A stretch of DNA of 37,517 nt from Clostridia bacterium (GCA_017456015.1 JAFTLL010000009.1:1-37517), one strand, 5' to 3'. Counted from the stretch's first letter, positions 23,955 to 33,667 are shown. Numbers and translations are program-made. Notes: generated by a model from the letters alone, not told the origin.

Positions 23955-25817
23955 GTGGATACCATCTCGCAAATGTCATTTGACTATAATGCATGTTTCA
24001 AGAGCATATATTATCAACTTTATTCGAATAGTAGTACTAGTCGAGCAGAACGGATTGTCTCCGATATAACGAAAATTCTACTGTGTAAACTTATTGCCGA
24101 ACAAGAGCAAATTGTAGATATTTCTAATTACACGAAGAAAGAACTCATTTCTTTGTTAAAGGAGAAATATCCGCAGAGTTGTGAAAACTTTGATGATTTC
24201 GCTTTGCGTGATAACGATATCTCTGCGGTCTTAGATGTTCTTAATAACATTTCACTTCTTGATGCGCCATCACATATTATCGGAGATGCGTTTCAAGCGA
24301 TTATTGGCCCAAGAATCAGAGGAGACAAAGGTCAGTTTTTTACACCCAAAGAGTTGGTTGAATGCTTAGTTGAAATCATTTCGCCTTCGTCTAATAGTAC
24401 CATAGTAGACCCAGCTTGCGGAACAGGCGGTTTTTTGACTGCAGCCTACGCATATGCTGAGGCCTCACCGGATGCAGATGCATCTTCTATCAAACTGATT
24501 GGCGTAGATAAAGATAGAGATATGGCGGATATGGCTCTCGCAACAACAGAGATTATCAGTCACGGAAGATCGGAAGTTTTTAATCGGAATTCACTTGAGA
24601 TCGTATCGCCTAAGAGTGACTTACACTATTTATTAAACAGTGCAGATGTAATCTTAACCAATCCCCCATTTGGTGCAAAAATTGGCATTACAGATGAGTC
24701 ACTTCTAAGTTTGTATGAGTTTGGATATAATTGGTCTTATTCCGAAACCGATAAATGTTGGTATAAGCTAAACACAGTAGCAAAAAACCAGGCTCCGCAA
24801 ATCTTGTTTATTGAGCTTTGTGTTCGATTGTTAAAGCCATACGGCAAGATGGCAATTGTACTTCCTGAAGGGATATTCGGCAATAAAACCTTGGGGTTTG
24901 TTTGGGCATACCTAAAAAAACACGGCAGAGTTGTTGCGTTGATTGATTGCCCGAGAAACACGTTCCAGCCATCTACCGATACTAAGACAAATGTCTTGAT
25001 ATTCGAAAAAGGTCAATCTTTTTCGGAGGACATTATTGTTGCTGTTTCGAAAAACTGCGGCCACGATAAGAGAGGACGGGTAACAAACTCTGCGAATGAA
25101 GTGCTTCCTAATGATTTTGCAGCAATTGCCAAAGAGTATACTAGCGGAAACTATACAGAGTTTTGGCGACAAGCTAAATTGATTGGTAACTATTATGTTC
25201 CTCGGTATTTGTCCGAAAAAGCCGTTAGACATGAACCTGGTGAATATATTACAATTGGCGAAATGATTCAGCGAGGATATTTAAGAAAAAAGAGCGGTAA
25301 AGAAGTCGGCAGTGAAGCATATGGAACAGGTAATATTCCGTTTGTTAGAACATCTGATATAATTAATTTTGAGATTTCAAGCGATCCTACTAATGCAGTT
25401 AGTGAAGAAATCTATCAACAATATGCCGCACAGCAGAATCTTGAAATAGGGGATATTCTATTTATAGCGGATGGTCGATACAGGATTGGAAAGACAGCAA
25501 TAATAACTAAGTATAATATTAAAAGTCTAATACAAAGTCATATTGAAATTCTTTCGCTGACACCAGATGCACCATTAACACCTTATGAGTTTCTGTATTG
25601 CTTAAACACAGATGAAGTTCAAAACCAAGTAAGAAGCCTAATATTTATTCAATCAACATTGGGAACGATAGGTAATAGAATTAATGAAATTGCTATTCGT
25701 TTGCCTGACAAGACCGAGGAATGGACTAAAAAAATACACGCATTTCAACATAACATTGAAATGCGTGCAGAGTGTTTATTTGCGTTGAAGGAAAGCGAAA
25801 ACTCATTCGAATTATAA
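23955..25817 (+). CDS. N6-adenine DNA methylase fused to a specificity (TRD) domain
   Basis: A 620-aa HsdM-like gamma-class methylase with a C-terminal HsdS-like target-recognition domain. SAM/catalytic motifs: GQFFTP at residues 126-131, DPACGTGGF at 152-160, and NPPF at 236-239. From ~420 a single TRD-like region follows (YVPRYLSEKAV, GNIPFVRTSDI, GDILFIADGRYRIGK, SLIFIQSTLGT), ending in a helical stretch. One TRD suggests dimerisation on an interrupted palindrome (inference). GTG 23955 follows GGGAGG 7 nt upstream; a TTG at 23940 is too near the transcription start. It is convergent with an HNH-like nuclease and C protein, making an RM system. Confidence 0.88.
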   Translation: MDTISQMSFDYNACFKSIYYQLYSNSSTSRAERIVSDITKILLCKLIAEQEQIVDISNYTKKELISLLKEKYPQSCENFDDFALRDNDISAVLDVLNNISLLDAPSHIIGDAFQAIIGPRIRGDKGQFFTPKELVECLVEIISPSSNSTIVDPACGTGGFLTAAYAYAEASPDADASSIKLIGVDKDRDMADMALATTEIISHGRSEVFNRNSLEIVSPKSDLHYLLNSADVILTNPPFGAKIGITDESLLSLYEFGYNWSYSETDKCWYKLNTVAKNQAPQILFIELCVRLLKPYGKMAIVLPEGIFGNKTLGFVWAYLKKHGRVVALIDCPRNTFQPSTDTKTNVLIFEKGQSFSEDIIVAVSKNCGHDKRGRVTNSANEVLPNDFAAIAKEYTSGNYTEFWRQAKLIGNYYVPRYLSEKAVRHEPGEYITIGEMIQRGYLRKKSGKEVGSEAYGTGNIPFVRTSDIINFEISSDPTNAVSEEIYQQYAAQQNLEIGDILFIADGRYRIGKTAIITKYNIKSLIQSHIEILSLTPDAPLTPYEFLYCLNTDEVQNQVRSLIFIQSTLGTIGNRINEIAIRLPDKTEEWTKKIHAFQHNIEMRAECLFALKESENSFEL

Positions 25818-25829
25818 TGAACAAATAAA

Positions 25830-26507
25830 TTATCTGTTCGCCCTTCCTAAAATGTCGCGAATCCATTCATAGAATTCGTCGAGAGTTTTCGCACCTTGGG
25901 CGATGTTGCACTCGCGGTGACCAAATCCTACATTATCAGGATTATGCATTCTAGGGTTTTTATGACAGGTCTCAATGGCTGCCTTTCCTCTGGCTGCCAT
26001 TGAGAACAATCCATAATTCAAAGGCAAACGACAGATAACACAACAAGTTGAAGAAGATGTCATCGGACCAAAAAGTTCTTCAAGATATTGTTTAATTTCG
26101 AGGGTAGGTTGAGGCGCATCCTCCATTTGATACACCAACCAAGTGAGTTTAGCAGCAACTAAAATACAAGAATCGTAGTCAGCGGCTTTCTCTCTAAGTT
26201 TTGCTACAACGCCTGGTTTTAGATCTGCCATGTTAATTCCATAGCTAGCCAAGGCTTCGTCACTTAACAGCATTACCCACCGTAAAATTCGGTTAGGACC
26301 GGCATCTGCACTTTTCCAAGCTGCACCGGTGGTCATTGTAGCATCTCGTTTTATCTTATCGGCTACTTGCTTATCAACAGACTGCAGATGTCGCAAAAAA
26401 GGGAATTCATCACATCTGCCAGTATGCCCTCTTCGGCAGTGACATCTGTGATCTGCTGCGTCGGCATATTGAGATCTTGTTGGAATAATTCGATTGCAAA
26501 ATTGCAT
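25830..26507 (-). CDS. HNH-like (H-N-N variant) putative restriction endonuclease
   Basis: A 225-aa protein. The C-terminal third has a zinc/HNH-like pattern: CVIC (C156, C159), TCHKNP (H182), DNVGFGHRECN with N192, H197, C200 and N201, like the N-x4-H-x2-CN ending of many HNH nucleases. A second Cys/His cluster is N-terminal (RCHCRRGHTGRC, residues 21-32). The middle resembles a helical recognition domain. Position decides the call: it follows a C protein by 6 nt and converges on a methylase. No named REase family was recognised, so specificity and cleavage are unknown. RBS AGGGG precedes ATG 26507. Exact role moderately certain. Confidence 0.65.
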   Translation of the reverse strand: MQFCNRIIPTRSQYADAADHRCHCRRGHTGRCDEFPFLRHLQSVDKQVADKIKRDATMTTGAAWKSADAGPNRILRWVMLLSDEALASYGINMADLKPGVVAKLREKAADYDSCILVAAKLTWLVYQMEDAPQPTLEIKQYLEELFGPMTSSSTCCVICRLPLNYGLFSMAARGKAAIETCHKNPRMHNPDNVGFGHRECNIAQGAKTLDEFYEWIRDILGRANR

Positions 26508-26513
26508 AGTAAT

Positions 26514-26738
26514 TCACCCCTTTATTTCTGTATTAATTGAGAGTAGACTTGCGGGATCGGTGTTTAGTGCGCTAGCAATGATAACTATATTTTTCAGGCT
26601 AACATTTCTGTCGCCTCGCTCTACGGCTCCAATATATGTTCTATGTAAATCGCATATTTCGGCAAGTTGCTCTTGAGTGAGTTTGTTTTTTATTCTCAAA
26701 GCTCTTATATTGGCGCCAAGGATACTGAAATAATCCAT
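26514..26738 (-). CDS. C-protein-like controller of the RM system (XRE HTH)
   Basis: A 74-aa XRE-type DNA-binding protein closely resembling type II RM controller proteins: LTQEQLAEICDLHRTYIGAV, then ERGDRNVSLKNIVIIASAL. C proteins delay nuclease expression until DNA is methylated. ATG 26738 has AAGGAG upstream; an upstream start at 26774 lies inside the operator palindrome and is rejected. The stop is 6 nt before the nuclease gene's ATG, so the two form an operon. A perfect palindrome sits over the promoter, suggesting autoregulation. Confidence 0.82.
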   Translation of the reverse strand: MDYFSILGANIRALRIKNKLTQEQLAEICDLHRTYIGAVERGDRNVSLKNIVIIASALNTDPASLLSINTEIKG

Positions 26739-26760
26739 AAGATCACTCCTTAATACGATA

Positions 26761-26782
26761 CTTATATAATTCATTATATAAG
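26761..26782 (-). promoter_or_regulatory. Perfect palindromic C-box-like operator and -10 region
   Basis: CTTATATAAT (26761-26770) and ATTATATAAG (26773-26782) are perfect complements with a 2-bp centre. The arms contain TATAAT on the minus strand, 22 bp upstream of the C-protein ATG. No convincing -35 was seen, as in activator-dependent C promoters. Confidence 0.7.
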
Positions 26783-27083
26783 ATTTGTCACAAAAAGTAT
26801 GCAGAATATAAGTAGCATTTTGTTTTTTAGATAAACAGTACTAAGATTTTGCCATTAGTGATAATTTTTCACGATTGCCTGTACCATTTAACAAAAGATC
26901 GGTTGGGGTGTGTATTTTGTATCAAAATAGGGAACTTAACATCGCCTTGAGCGACCGCACAAAACCTCATTATGCCGCAAGATATAACTTCACATCGGCG
27001 TTAGCCGCTACTTCACTAGAATCTACGAGAGTTCGAATTCATACGAAAAAACGAAAAAAATATCTTTTTTGTAGCCCATAGCC
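26783..27083. other. Non-coding AT-rich stretch right of the RM system
   Basis: No credible gene. A 68-codon open frame at 26875-27081 has no RBS and unlike composition. Nothing else is visible. Confidence 0.5.
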
Positions 27084-27214
27084 AAAAAATCGACTTGTGA
27101 AAACAAGTCGATTTTTTTATCCATTGCGAAAGCAATGGCATATCATCAGCCGTAAGGCTGTATATCATCAACAATGGTTACGCCTTTGTTGATGATATAC
27201 ACGGCTTCGCCGTG
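27084..27214. repeat. Cluster of four adjacent palindromic hairpins
   Basis: 27084-27118 is a terminator-like stem (AATCGACTTGT/ACAAGTCGATT). Then CCATTGC/GCAATGG (27121-27138), CAGCC/GGCTG (27147-27160), TATATCATCAACA/TGTTGATGATATA (27161-27199) and CACGGC/GCCGTG (27200-27214). The ATATCATCA motif recurs in both orientations. The module looks like a mobile palindromic unit or REP-like element; I recall similar GATGATATA units in gut clostridia but cannot name one. Confidence 0.55.
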
Positions 27215-27252
27215 ATTATAAAATATGCAGAAGTTTGCACACATAATCCAAA

Positions 27253-27276
27253 AAAGGCCGCATATTTTCGGCCTTT
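27253..27276. terminator. Terminator-like hairpin
   Basis: AAAGGCCG (27253-27260) pairs with CGGCCTTT (27269-27276). No upstream gene uses it obviously. Confidence 0.45.
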
Positions 27277-27484
27277 ATACGGTTATTTGAAAGTCACCTG
27301 GTTATAATAGATATGAAACACTTTTCAGCATGTCAACATTTAATAATCATTAGGAAAAAATACGTATGATGAATATGTATTGATATGCAACGGTCCATTG
27401 CATGTTTTTCGATATAACGGTGTGTCTCCGGCTCCTCTATATGGCGTTCGGTGATGCGTATCCATGCTCGATGACGCTGTTTTT
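27277..27484. other. Non-coding stretch upstream of the gdhA promoter
   Basis: About 200 bp with no supported gene. A minus-strand open frame here lacks an RBS. It may hold decayed coding sequence but nothing is identifiable. Confidence 0.4.
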
Positions 27485-27513
27485 TTCACAGATTTCAAAA
27501 AACAAAATATTAT
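27485..27513 (+). promoter_or_regulatory. Promoter of gdhA
   Basis: -35 TTCACA (27485-27490) and -10 TATTAT (27508-27513), 17-bp spacer; predicted start near 27520. Confidence 0.55.
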
Positions 27514-27520
27514 GTAATAA

Positions 27521-28930
<1,410 letters not shown>

Positions 28931-28962
28931 TATTGGATACCTCAAATAAATATTGTAAAGGC

Positions 28963-29003
28963 AAAGGCGTCGTTTTAGTGATTTTCATTAAAAGACGCCT
29001 TTG
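28963..29003 (+). terminator. Terminator of gdhA
   Basis: AAAGGCGTCGTTTTA pairs with TAAAAGACGCCTTT, followed by GTTTTTTT. Its left arm resembles the leader hairpin's left arm, 13 of 14 bases (28958-28971 versus 27519-27532). Confidence 0.85.
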
Positions 29004-29069
29004 TTTTTTTGACTCTGACACGGCGAGAATTGATTTTTGGCGCATAAATTAAGTAAGGAGATTTTTATT

Positions 29070-29252
29070 GTGGAAATGGCACCTATGAAAAAGAAAAAAG
29101 TCAGATTTACTCCATGGATAGATTTTAATGAGCTGACTCCTGAAATATGCATCGGCGCAGAAAAGCGCCATCCTCTTTATGAAAGGGCCTTTCTTTTCGG
29201 TGAGGATAAGAGTGAAACCGAACTTGCTCAGAATACAACTACCTGGGACTGA
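29070..29252 (+). CDS. Small hypothetical protein (60 aa)
   Basis: A 60-aa protein with a basic start (MKKKKVRFTPWI) and acidic C-terminus; no membrane segment. I do not recognise a family. GTG 29070 is preferred because AAGGAG lies 9 nt upstream; ATG 29076 is also possible. It sits between gdhA (with a terminator) and glmS (72 nt on) on the same strand, so co-transcription with glmS is plausible. Small proteins beside glmS/gdhA may modulate amidotransferase activity, but this is speculation. No promoter of its own was clear. Confidence 0.55.
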   Translation: MEMAPMKKKKVRFTPWIDFNELTPEICIGAEKRHPLYERAFLFGEDKSETELAQNTTTWD

Positions 29253-29324
29253 TAATTCAATATTCAAAAGCGTTTGAGAAAACCGTAAAATGGGAATAAC
29301 AATAAGGAAAGGGAGTTTTGACAT

Positions 29325-31151
29325 ATGTGTGGAATCGTTGGATATACAGGTGTTCAGCAAGCAGCACCGATATTATTAGAAGGGTTAAAGAAACTTGAAT
29401 ATCGCGGTTATGATTCCGCCGGTATTGCCGTTGTCTGTGATGAACTGATTTCGGTCAGCAAGGTTACTGGAAGAATTGCAAATCTGTGTGAAAAGACAAA
29501 TGACGGAAAATCCTGTCCGGGCACAGTCGGTATCGGTCATACCCGATGGGCTACGCACGGTGCTCCTACTGATACGAACGCACACCCGCACATGAGCAAC
29601 AACAGAAAATTTGCGGTAGTCCACAACGGCATCGTTGAAAACTATATGAGCCTTCGCGAAGAGTTGATGCAAAAGGGATATCATTTTGAAAGTCAAACCG
29701 ATACAGAGGTCATCGTACATCTGATTGAGAACTACTATACCGGAAATATAAAAAGAGCGGTAATCAAAGCATCGGCGAGATTGCAGGGTTCCTATGCGCT
29801 TGGCGTAGTTTGTGCCGATGAACCCGAAAAAGTATATGTGGCACGCGAATCGAGTCCGCTGATTCTCGGTGTGGGTATAGGTGAAAACTACTTTGCCTCC
29901 GATGTTACGGCATTGGTCCCTTACACAAGAAATGCAATCTATTTGGATGACGGTGAGTTTGCTGAAATAACGCCCGATGCCATAAAGGTCTACGACCCCG
30001 CAGGACAGCCGATTCAAAAAAAAATAAACCATATCACCTGGGATATCCAATCGGCCGAAAAAGGCGGCTATGAGCACTTCATGCTCAAAGAGATTATCGA
30101 ACAGCCGAGAGCTGTAAAAGCTACGATAGCTCCCCGAATCAAAGAAGGGGAGATTGTTCTTGATGAAACCGAGCTTACCGCCGATTATTTGAACCGTATC
30201 GATAAAATCGTTATTACAGCCTGTGGCTCTGCTTATTATGCCGGATGTGCCGGCAAATACGCCATTGAAAAACTTTGCTGTATTCCGGTACAGACAGAGT
30301 TAGCAAGCGAACTGCGTTACAGCAATCCTCTTATCGATGAACGCACCTTGCTAATCGTGTTATCGCAATCCGGTGAGACCGCTGATACGATAGCAGCGAT
30401 GAAAGAGTGCAAAAATCGCGGGGCGAAAACACTTGCGGTGGTCAATGTACTCGGAAGCACGATTGCGAAAACGGCCGACTACACGCTTTATACTTGGGCG
30501 GGTCCCGAAATCGCCGTTGCAACAACAAAGGGCTACACCACCCAACTATCGGTTTTGTATTTGTTTGCCTTGTACGCGGCCAAGAAAATGAATCGCATCG
30601 ACAATGAACTTTACAGCAACCTTTTGGAAACTTTAAAAGCACTGCCAAAGCGAATTCAAGAAGCACTTGATATGAACTCGTCGATTTCAAATTTGGCGAA
30701 AAAGTACCATGCAACCGACTCCATGTTTTTCATTGGACGAAATACCGATTATGCGGTTGCGCTTGAAGGTGCGCTGAAAATGAAGGAAATATCCTATATT
30801 CATGCGGAATCATATGCCGCAGGCGAATTAAAACACGGCACGATTGCTCTGATAGAGGAGCACCAGCCCGTGATATCGCTGTGTTGCAACGATTCGATTA
30901 TGGATAAAACCATGAGCAATATTGTGGAAGTAAAGGCAAGAGGTGCGGAGGTTCTCGCGGTTACCTTTAAAAACAATCAAAAAATAATATCCTTAGCGGA
31001 TGATGTGATTTTCGTGCCGAATGTAGAAACGATATTTTCAGCGGTTGTAGAAATTATCCCTCTGCAATTGCTTGCATATTACGTAGCCAAAGAAAACGGC
31101 TGCGATATTGACAAGCCGAAGAATCTGGCAAAATCGGTTACGGTTGAATAA
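29325..31151 (+). CDS. glmS: Glutamine-fructose-6-phosphate aminotransferase (GlcN-6-P synthase)
   Basis: A 608-aa enzyme producing glucosamine-6-phosphate for peptidoglycan. The N-terminal nucleophile is Cys2 in MCGIVGYTG; the glutaminase domain has HTRWATHG and NGIVENY. Two SIS domains follow (TACGSAYYAG, LSQSGETADTI, MFFIGRNTDYAVALEGALKMK in segments), ending KNLAKSVTVE as usual. RBS GGAAAGGGAG precedes the ATG. The preceding 72 nt are too short for a glmS ribozyme and show none. The relic of pyrG starts 20 nt downstream. Confidence 0.96.
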   Translation: MCGIVGYTGVQQAAPILLEGLKKLEYRGYDSAGIAVVCDELISVSKVTGRIANLCEKTNDGKSCPGTVGIGHTRWATHGAPTDTNAHPHMSNNRKFAVVHNGIVENYMSLREELMQKGYHFESQTDTEVIVHLIENYYTGNIKRAVIKASARLQGSYALGVVCADEPEKVYVARESSPLILGVGIGENYFASDVTALVPYTRNAIYLDDGEFAEITPDAIKVYDPAGQPIQKKINHITWDIQSAEKGGYEHFMLKEIIEQPRAVKATIAPRIKEGEIVLDETELTADYLNRIDKIVITACGSAYYAGCAGKYAIEKLCCIPVQTELASELRYSNPLIDERTLLIVLSQSGETADTIAAMKECKNRGAKTLAVVNVLGSTIAKTADYTLYTWAGPEIAVATTKGYTTQLSVLYLFALYAAKKMNRIDNELYSNLLETLKALPKRIQEALDMNSSISNLAKKYHATDSMFFIGRNTDYAVALEGALKMKEISYIHAESYAAGELKHGTIALIEEHQPVISLCCNDSIMDKTMSNIVEVKARGAEVLAVTFKNNQKIISLADDVIFVPNVETIFSAVVEIIPLQLLAYYVAKENGCDIDKPKNLAKSVTVE

Positions 31152-31171
31152 CCGTTTGAGGAGAAAACGAA

Positions 31172-31222
31172 ATGACGAAATATATATTTGTAACGGGAGG
31201 CGTTGTATCCGGTCTTGGCAAG
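31172..31222 (+). pseudogene. pyrG: pyrG (CTP synthase) 5' relic
   Basis: The first 17 codons read MTKYIFVTGGVVSGLGK, the exact N-terminus of CTP synthase, preceded by an intact RBS (GAGGAG) 7 nt from the ATG. After GLGK the family continues GITAASLG, but here the reading becomes VLTHQFPFDG and loses all similarity. A one-base slip (GGGT to GGT) may extend weak similarity a few codons. A full pyrG is ~535 aa, so about 97% is missing. The remaining open frame runs to 31375 and has no recognisable content. It follows glmS by 20 nt. Confidence 0.85.
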
Positions 31223-31287
31223 GTATTGACGCACCAATTCCCATTTGACGGAGTGCGCAGCAATAAGAATATCGGCTATAAAACAGA

Positions 31288-31327
31288 AAACGGCGGTAGA
31301 GAGATTAACTTCTCACTGCCGCCGTTT
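31288..31327 (-). terminator. Terminator of the Rrf2 gene
   Basis: AAACGGCGG (31288-31296) pairs with CCGCCGTTT (31319-31327); the inner AGAG/CTCT segments add pairs. The minus-strand continuation is TTTTCTGTTTT. Confidence 0.7.
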
Positions 31328-31337
31328 ATAATAATCA

Positions 31338-31766
31338 CTATATCGAATAATTATCTGACATATCTGTTTTCATAATATCTGCAAGGGTTATTCCGTCAAA
31401 GTAGTTGTTGACGATTCTGTAAAATTCCGTCCACATGGGATAGGTACGGCAGGCATAGGCCCGCGCACAGGGCTTTGCTCCGCGTTCAAGACAGGCAACC
31501 GGGGCAAGGTCACCTTCTGTCAGCCGTAAAATATCTCCTACCTTGCAATCCTCGGGAGCCTTTACAAGACGATATCCGCCGCCCTTTCCATGCACACCTT
31601 CAACAAATCCGTTTTTAGATAATGCAGGAACAATTTGCTCTAAATATTTTAACGAGATGCCTTGTCTGTTCGCAATTTCTTTCATAGGGATATAACTGTC
31701 ACCGGCGTGTTCCGCAAGGTCAATCAAAACTCGTAATGCATATCTGCCTCTTGTTGATATCATCAT
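31338..31766 (-). CDS. Rrf2-family transcriptional regulator (CymR/IscR-like)
   Basis: A 142-aa Rrf2 protein. The winged HTH covers residues 1-70 (STRGRYALRVLIDLAEH, YIPMKEIANRQGISLKYLEQIV, VHGKGGGYRL). Three cysteines follow (ACLERGAKPCARAYAC, C92/C99/C105 approximately), suiting an Fe-S or thiol-sensing IscR-like protein; CymR regulators lack such a set as a rule. Neighbouring cysK and O-acetylhomoserine sulfhydrylase genes suggest it represses sulfur assimilation, supported by Rrf2-like operators at 33668-33730. GAGGTG precedes the ATG. Its own promoter is at 31798-31827. Confidence 0.88.
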   Translation of the reverse strand: MMISTRGRYALRVLIDLAEHAGDSYIPMKEIANRQGISLKYLEQIVPALSKNGFVEGVHGKGGGYRLVKAPEDCKVGDILRLTEGDLAPVACLERGAKPCARAYACRTYPMWTEFYRIVNNYFDGITLADIMKTDMSDNYSI

Positions 31767-31797
31767 TGTTTTTTCACCTCTATATTCTCATCAACCT

Positions 31798-31827
31798 ATT
31801 ATACTACGAAATTGGTATGCAATTCAA
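31798..31827 (-). promoter_or_regulatory. Promoter of the Rrf2 gene
   Basis: Minus-strand -35 TTGAAT (31822-31827) and -10 TATAAT (31798-31803), 18-bp spacer. Confidence 0.6.
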
Positions 31828-31888
31828 GTAATACGCCGCATAATTATCATAATTTCGACTTTTTAAATTGCCGCAATAAAATAGGATT

Positions 31889-31926
31889 CAAGGCTCCGAT
31901 ACAAAAACAATCGTACCGGAGCCTTG
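31889..31926 (-). terminator. Terminator of cysK
   Basis: CAAGGCTCCGATAC (31889-31902) pairs with GTACCGGAGCCTTG (31913-31926), one A-C mismatch that is a G-U pair in the minus-strand RNA. Confidence 0.75.
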
Positions 31927-31930
31927 ATGT

Positions 31931-32863
31931 TTAATCTGCAAATAGTGGGGTGGATAAATATCTGTCACCGGTATCAGGCAAAAGTACAACAATGGTTTTT
32001 CCTTCATTTTCGGGGCGTTTTGCAAGCTCGATAGCCGCAAAGACAGCAGCACCGGAGGAAATACCTACGAGAATGCCCTCGCTATTGCCAATCCGCTTTC
32101 CGGTGGCAAAAGCATCTTCGTTGGAAACAGGAATGATTTCATCGTAGATTTCGGTGTTGAGAACATCGGGAACAAAGCCGGCTCCGATACCCTGAATTTT
32201 GTGAGGACCAGCAACACCGGTAGAGAGCACCGCAGAGGCGGTAGGCTCAACGGCAACGACCTTGACAGCAGGGTTCATGGATTTCAGATATTCACCGACA
32301 CCGGTTACCGTACCGCCGGTACCTACGCCTGCAACAAAGATATCTACCTTTCCGTCAGTATCCTCATAAATTTCAGGGCCGGTGTTTTCTCTGTGCGCTT
32401 TGGGGTTGGCAGGGTTCACAAACTGTCCGGGAATAAAACTGTTTGGCGTCTCATCGGCCAGTTCTTCCGCCTTGGCAATGGCACCTTTCATACCTTTGGC
32501 ACCCTCAGTCAAAACCAGCTCTGCACCGTATGCCTTCATAAGTTGACGGCGTTCCACCGACATGGTTTCGGGCATTACAATAATAATTCTGTAACCTCTT
32601 GCAGCAGCCACAGCTGCAAGACCGATACCGGTATTGCCCGAAGTCGGCTCGATGATAACCGAACCGGGTTTCAGTTTGCCGCTCGCCTCCGCCTCATCAA
32701 TCATTTCCTTTGCAATACGGTCTTTGACCGAGCCGGCCGGATTAAAGTATTCCAGCTTGGCAACCACCTTTGCTTTCAGTCCCAAGGCTTTTTCAATATG
32801 TGTCAACTCCAAAAGGGGCGTTTTCCCGATAAGTTGGTCGGCAGATGTATAAATATTGCTCAT
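31931..32863 (-). CDS. cysK: Cysteine synthase A
   Basis: A 310-aa PLP enzyme converting O-acetylserine and sulfide to cysteine. PLP lysine is in NPAGSVKDR (K47); the phosphate-binding TSGNTG follows at 74-79; [10 protein letters not shown] and GISSGAAV are the later family motifs. The RBS AAAGGAGG lies inside the end of the upstream sulfhydrylase fragment and only 2 nt separate the genes, so translation is coupled. Part of an operon under the Met/Cys leader at 33337-33730. Confidence 0.95.
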   Translation of the reverse strand: MSNIYTSADQLIGKTPLLELTHIEKALGLKAKVVAKLEYFNPAGSVKDRIAKEMIDEAEASGKLKPGSVIIEPTSGNTGIGLAAVAAARGYRIIIVMPETMSVERRQLMKAYGAELVLTEGAKGMKGAIAKAEELADETPNSFIPGQFVNPANPKAHRENTGPEIYEDTDGKVDIFVAGVGTGGTVTGVGEYLKSMNPAVKVVAVEPTASAVLSTGVAGPHKIQGIGAGFVPDVLNTEIYDEIIPVSNEDAFATGKRIGNSEGILVGISSGAAVFAAIELAKRPENEGKTIVVLLPDTGDRYLSTPLFAD

Positions 32864-32865
32864 AA

Positions 32866-33354
<489 letters not shown>

Positions 33355-33396
33355 TTATGGAATATTGGATGTATGCTTATATTTTATGGGTTGTTT

Positions 33397-33471
33397 TTAC
33401 TGCATCATACATCGACACATTCGTCCGAATCGGAAATTTGCTCTGACGAGCTTTTCAAAATCGTTTTCCAT
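33397..33471 (-). CDS. Candidate Met/Cys leader peptide (24 aa)
   Basis: A 24-codon ORF ending GRMCRCMMQ-stop, with two cysteines and three methionines in its last nine codons. ATG 33471 follows AAGGTGG at proper spacing. The stop lies 60 nt before the sulfhydrylase ATG. The codons for the Cys-Met-Met run pair with a sequence near 33365-33373. This layout suggests ribosome stalling in Met/Cys starvation alters the downstream RNA fold (inference). Confidence 0.42.
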   Translation of the reverse strand: MENDFEKLVRANFRFGRMCRCMMQ

Positions 33472-33485
33472 AGGGTTTACCCACC

Positions 33486-33644
33486 TTACAAAATAATAAG
33501 TCGGGAAATTTCGATAAAGTCTCCCGACCGTAGCCTTTGAGATGGAGAACATATCGAATACAGACGCGCAAAAGTCATGCATATCTGGCAAGCCCACATA
33601 CACATCTCCATCATCATAATCATCATGGAATGAAGCTTTTGCAT
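33486..33644 (-). CDS. Met-rich upstream ORF (52 aa, tentative)
   Basis: A 52-codon frame with nine Met and four Cys, clustered in MMIMMMEMCMWACQICM (residues 7-23). ATG 33644 has GAGAAGG upstream. It lies within the leader and ends before a terminator-like hairpin. Alternatively, a longer frame of normal composition overlaps it without an ATG; which, if any, is translated is unclear. Confidence 0.25.
   Translation of the reverse strand: MQKLHSMMIMMMEMCMWACQICMTFARLYSICSPSQRLRSGDFIEISRLIIL
33500..33528 (-). terminator. Attenuator-like hairpin in the sulfhydrylase leader
   Basis: GTCGGGA and TCCCGAC arms (33500-33506 with 33522-33528) enclose a 15-nt loop, followed on the minus strand by TTATTATTTTG. 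It sits between the two leader ORFs. Confidence 0.45.
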
Positions 33645-33667
33645 GACGCCTTCTCGGTTCTTTTTGA

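Noticed and set aside
22660..23960. Terminal inverted repeats of the IS3 element
   Set aside because: I compared both flanks and found only a shared TGTC; no convincing repeat pair or target duplication.
27031..27040. GTTCGAATTC resembling a tRNA T-loop (possible att remnant)
   Set aside because: Flanking bases do not form a T-stem and no match to a nearby tRNA was found.
26875..27081. 68-codon plus-strand open frame right of the RM system
   Set aside because: No RBS or recognisable composition; ends in a low-complexity Lys run beside a terminator.
29253..29324. Possible glmS ribozyme upstream of glmS
   Set aside because: Only 72 nt are available and no ribozyme core or pseudoknot-like pairing was visible.
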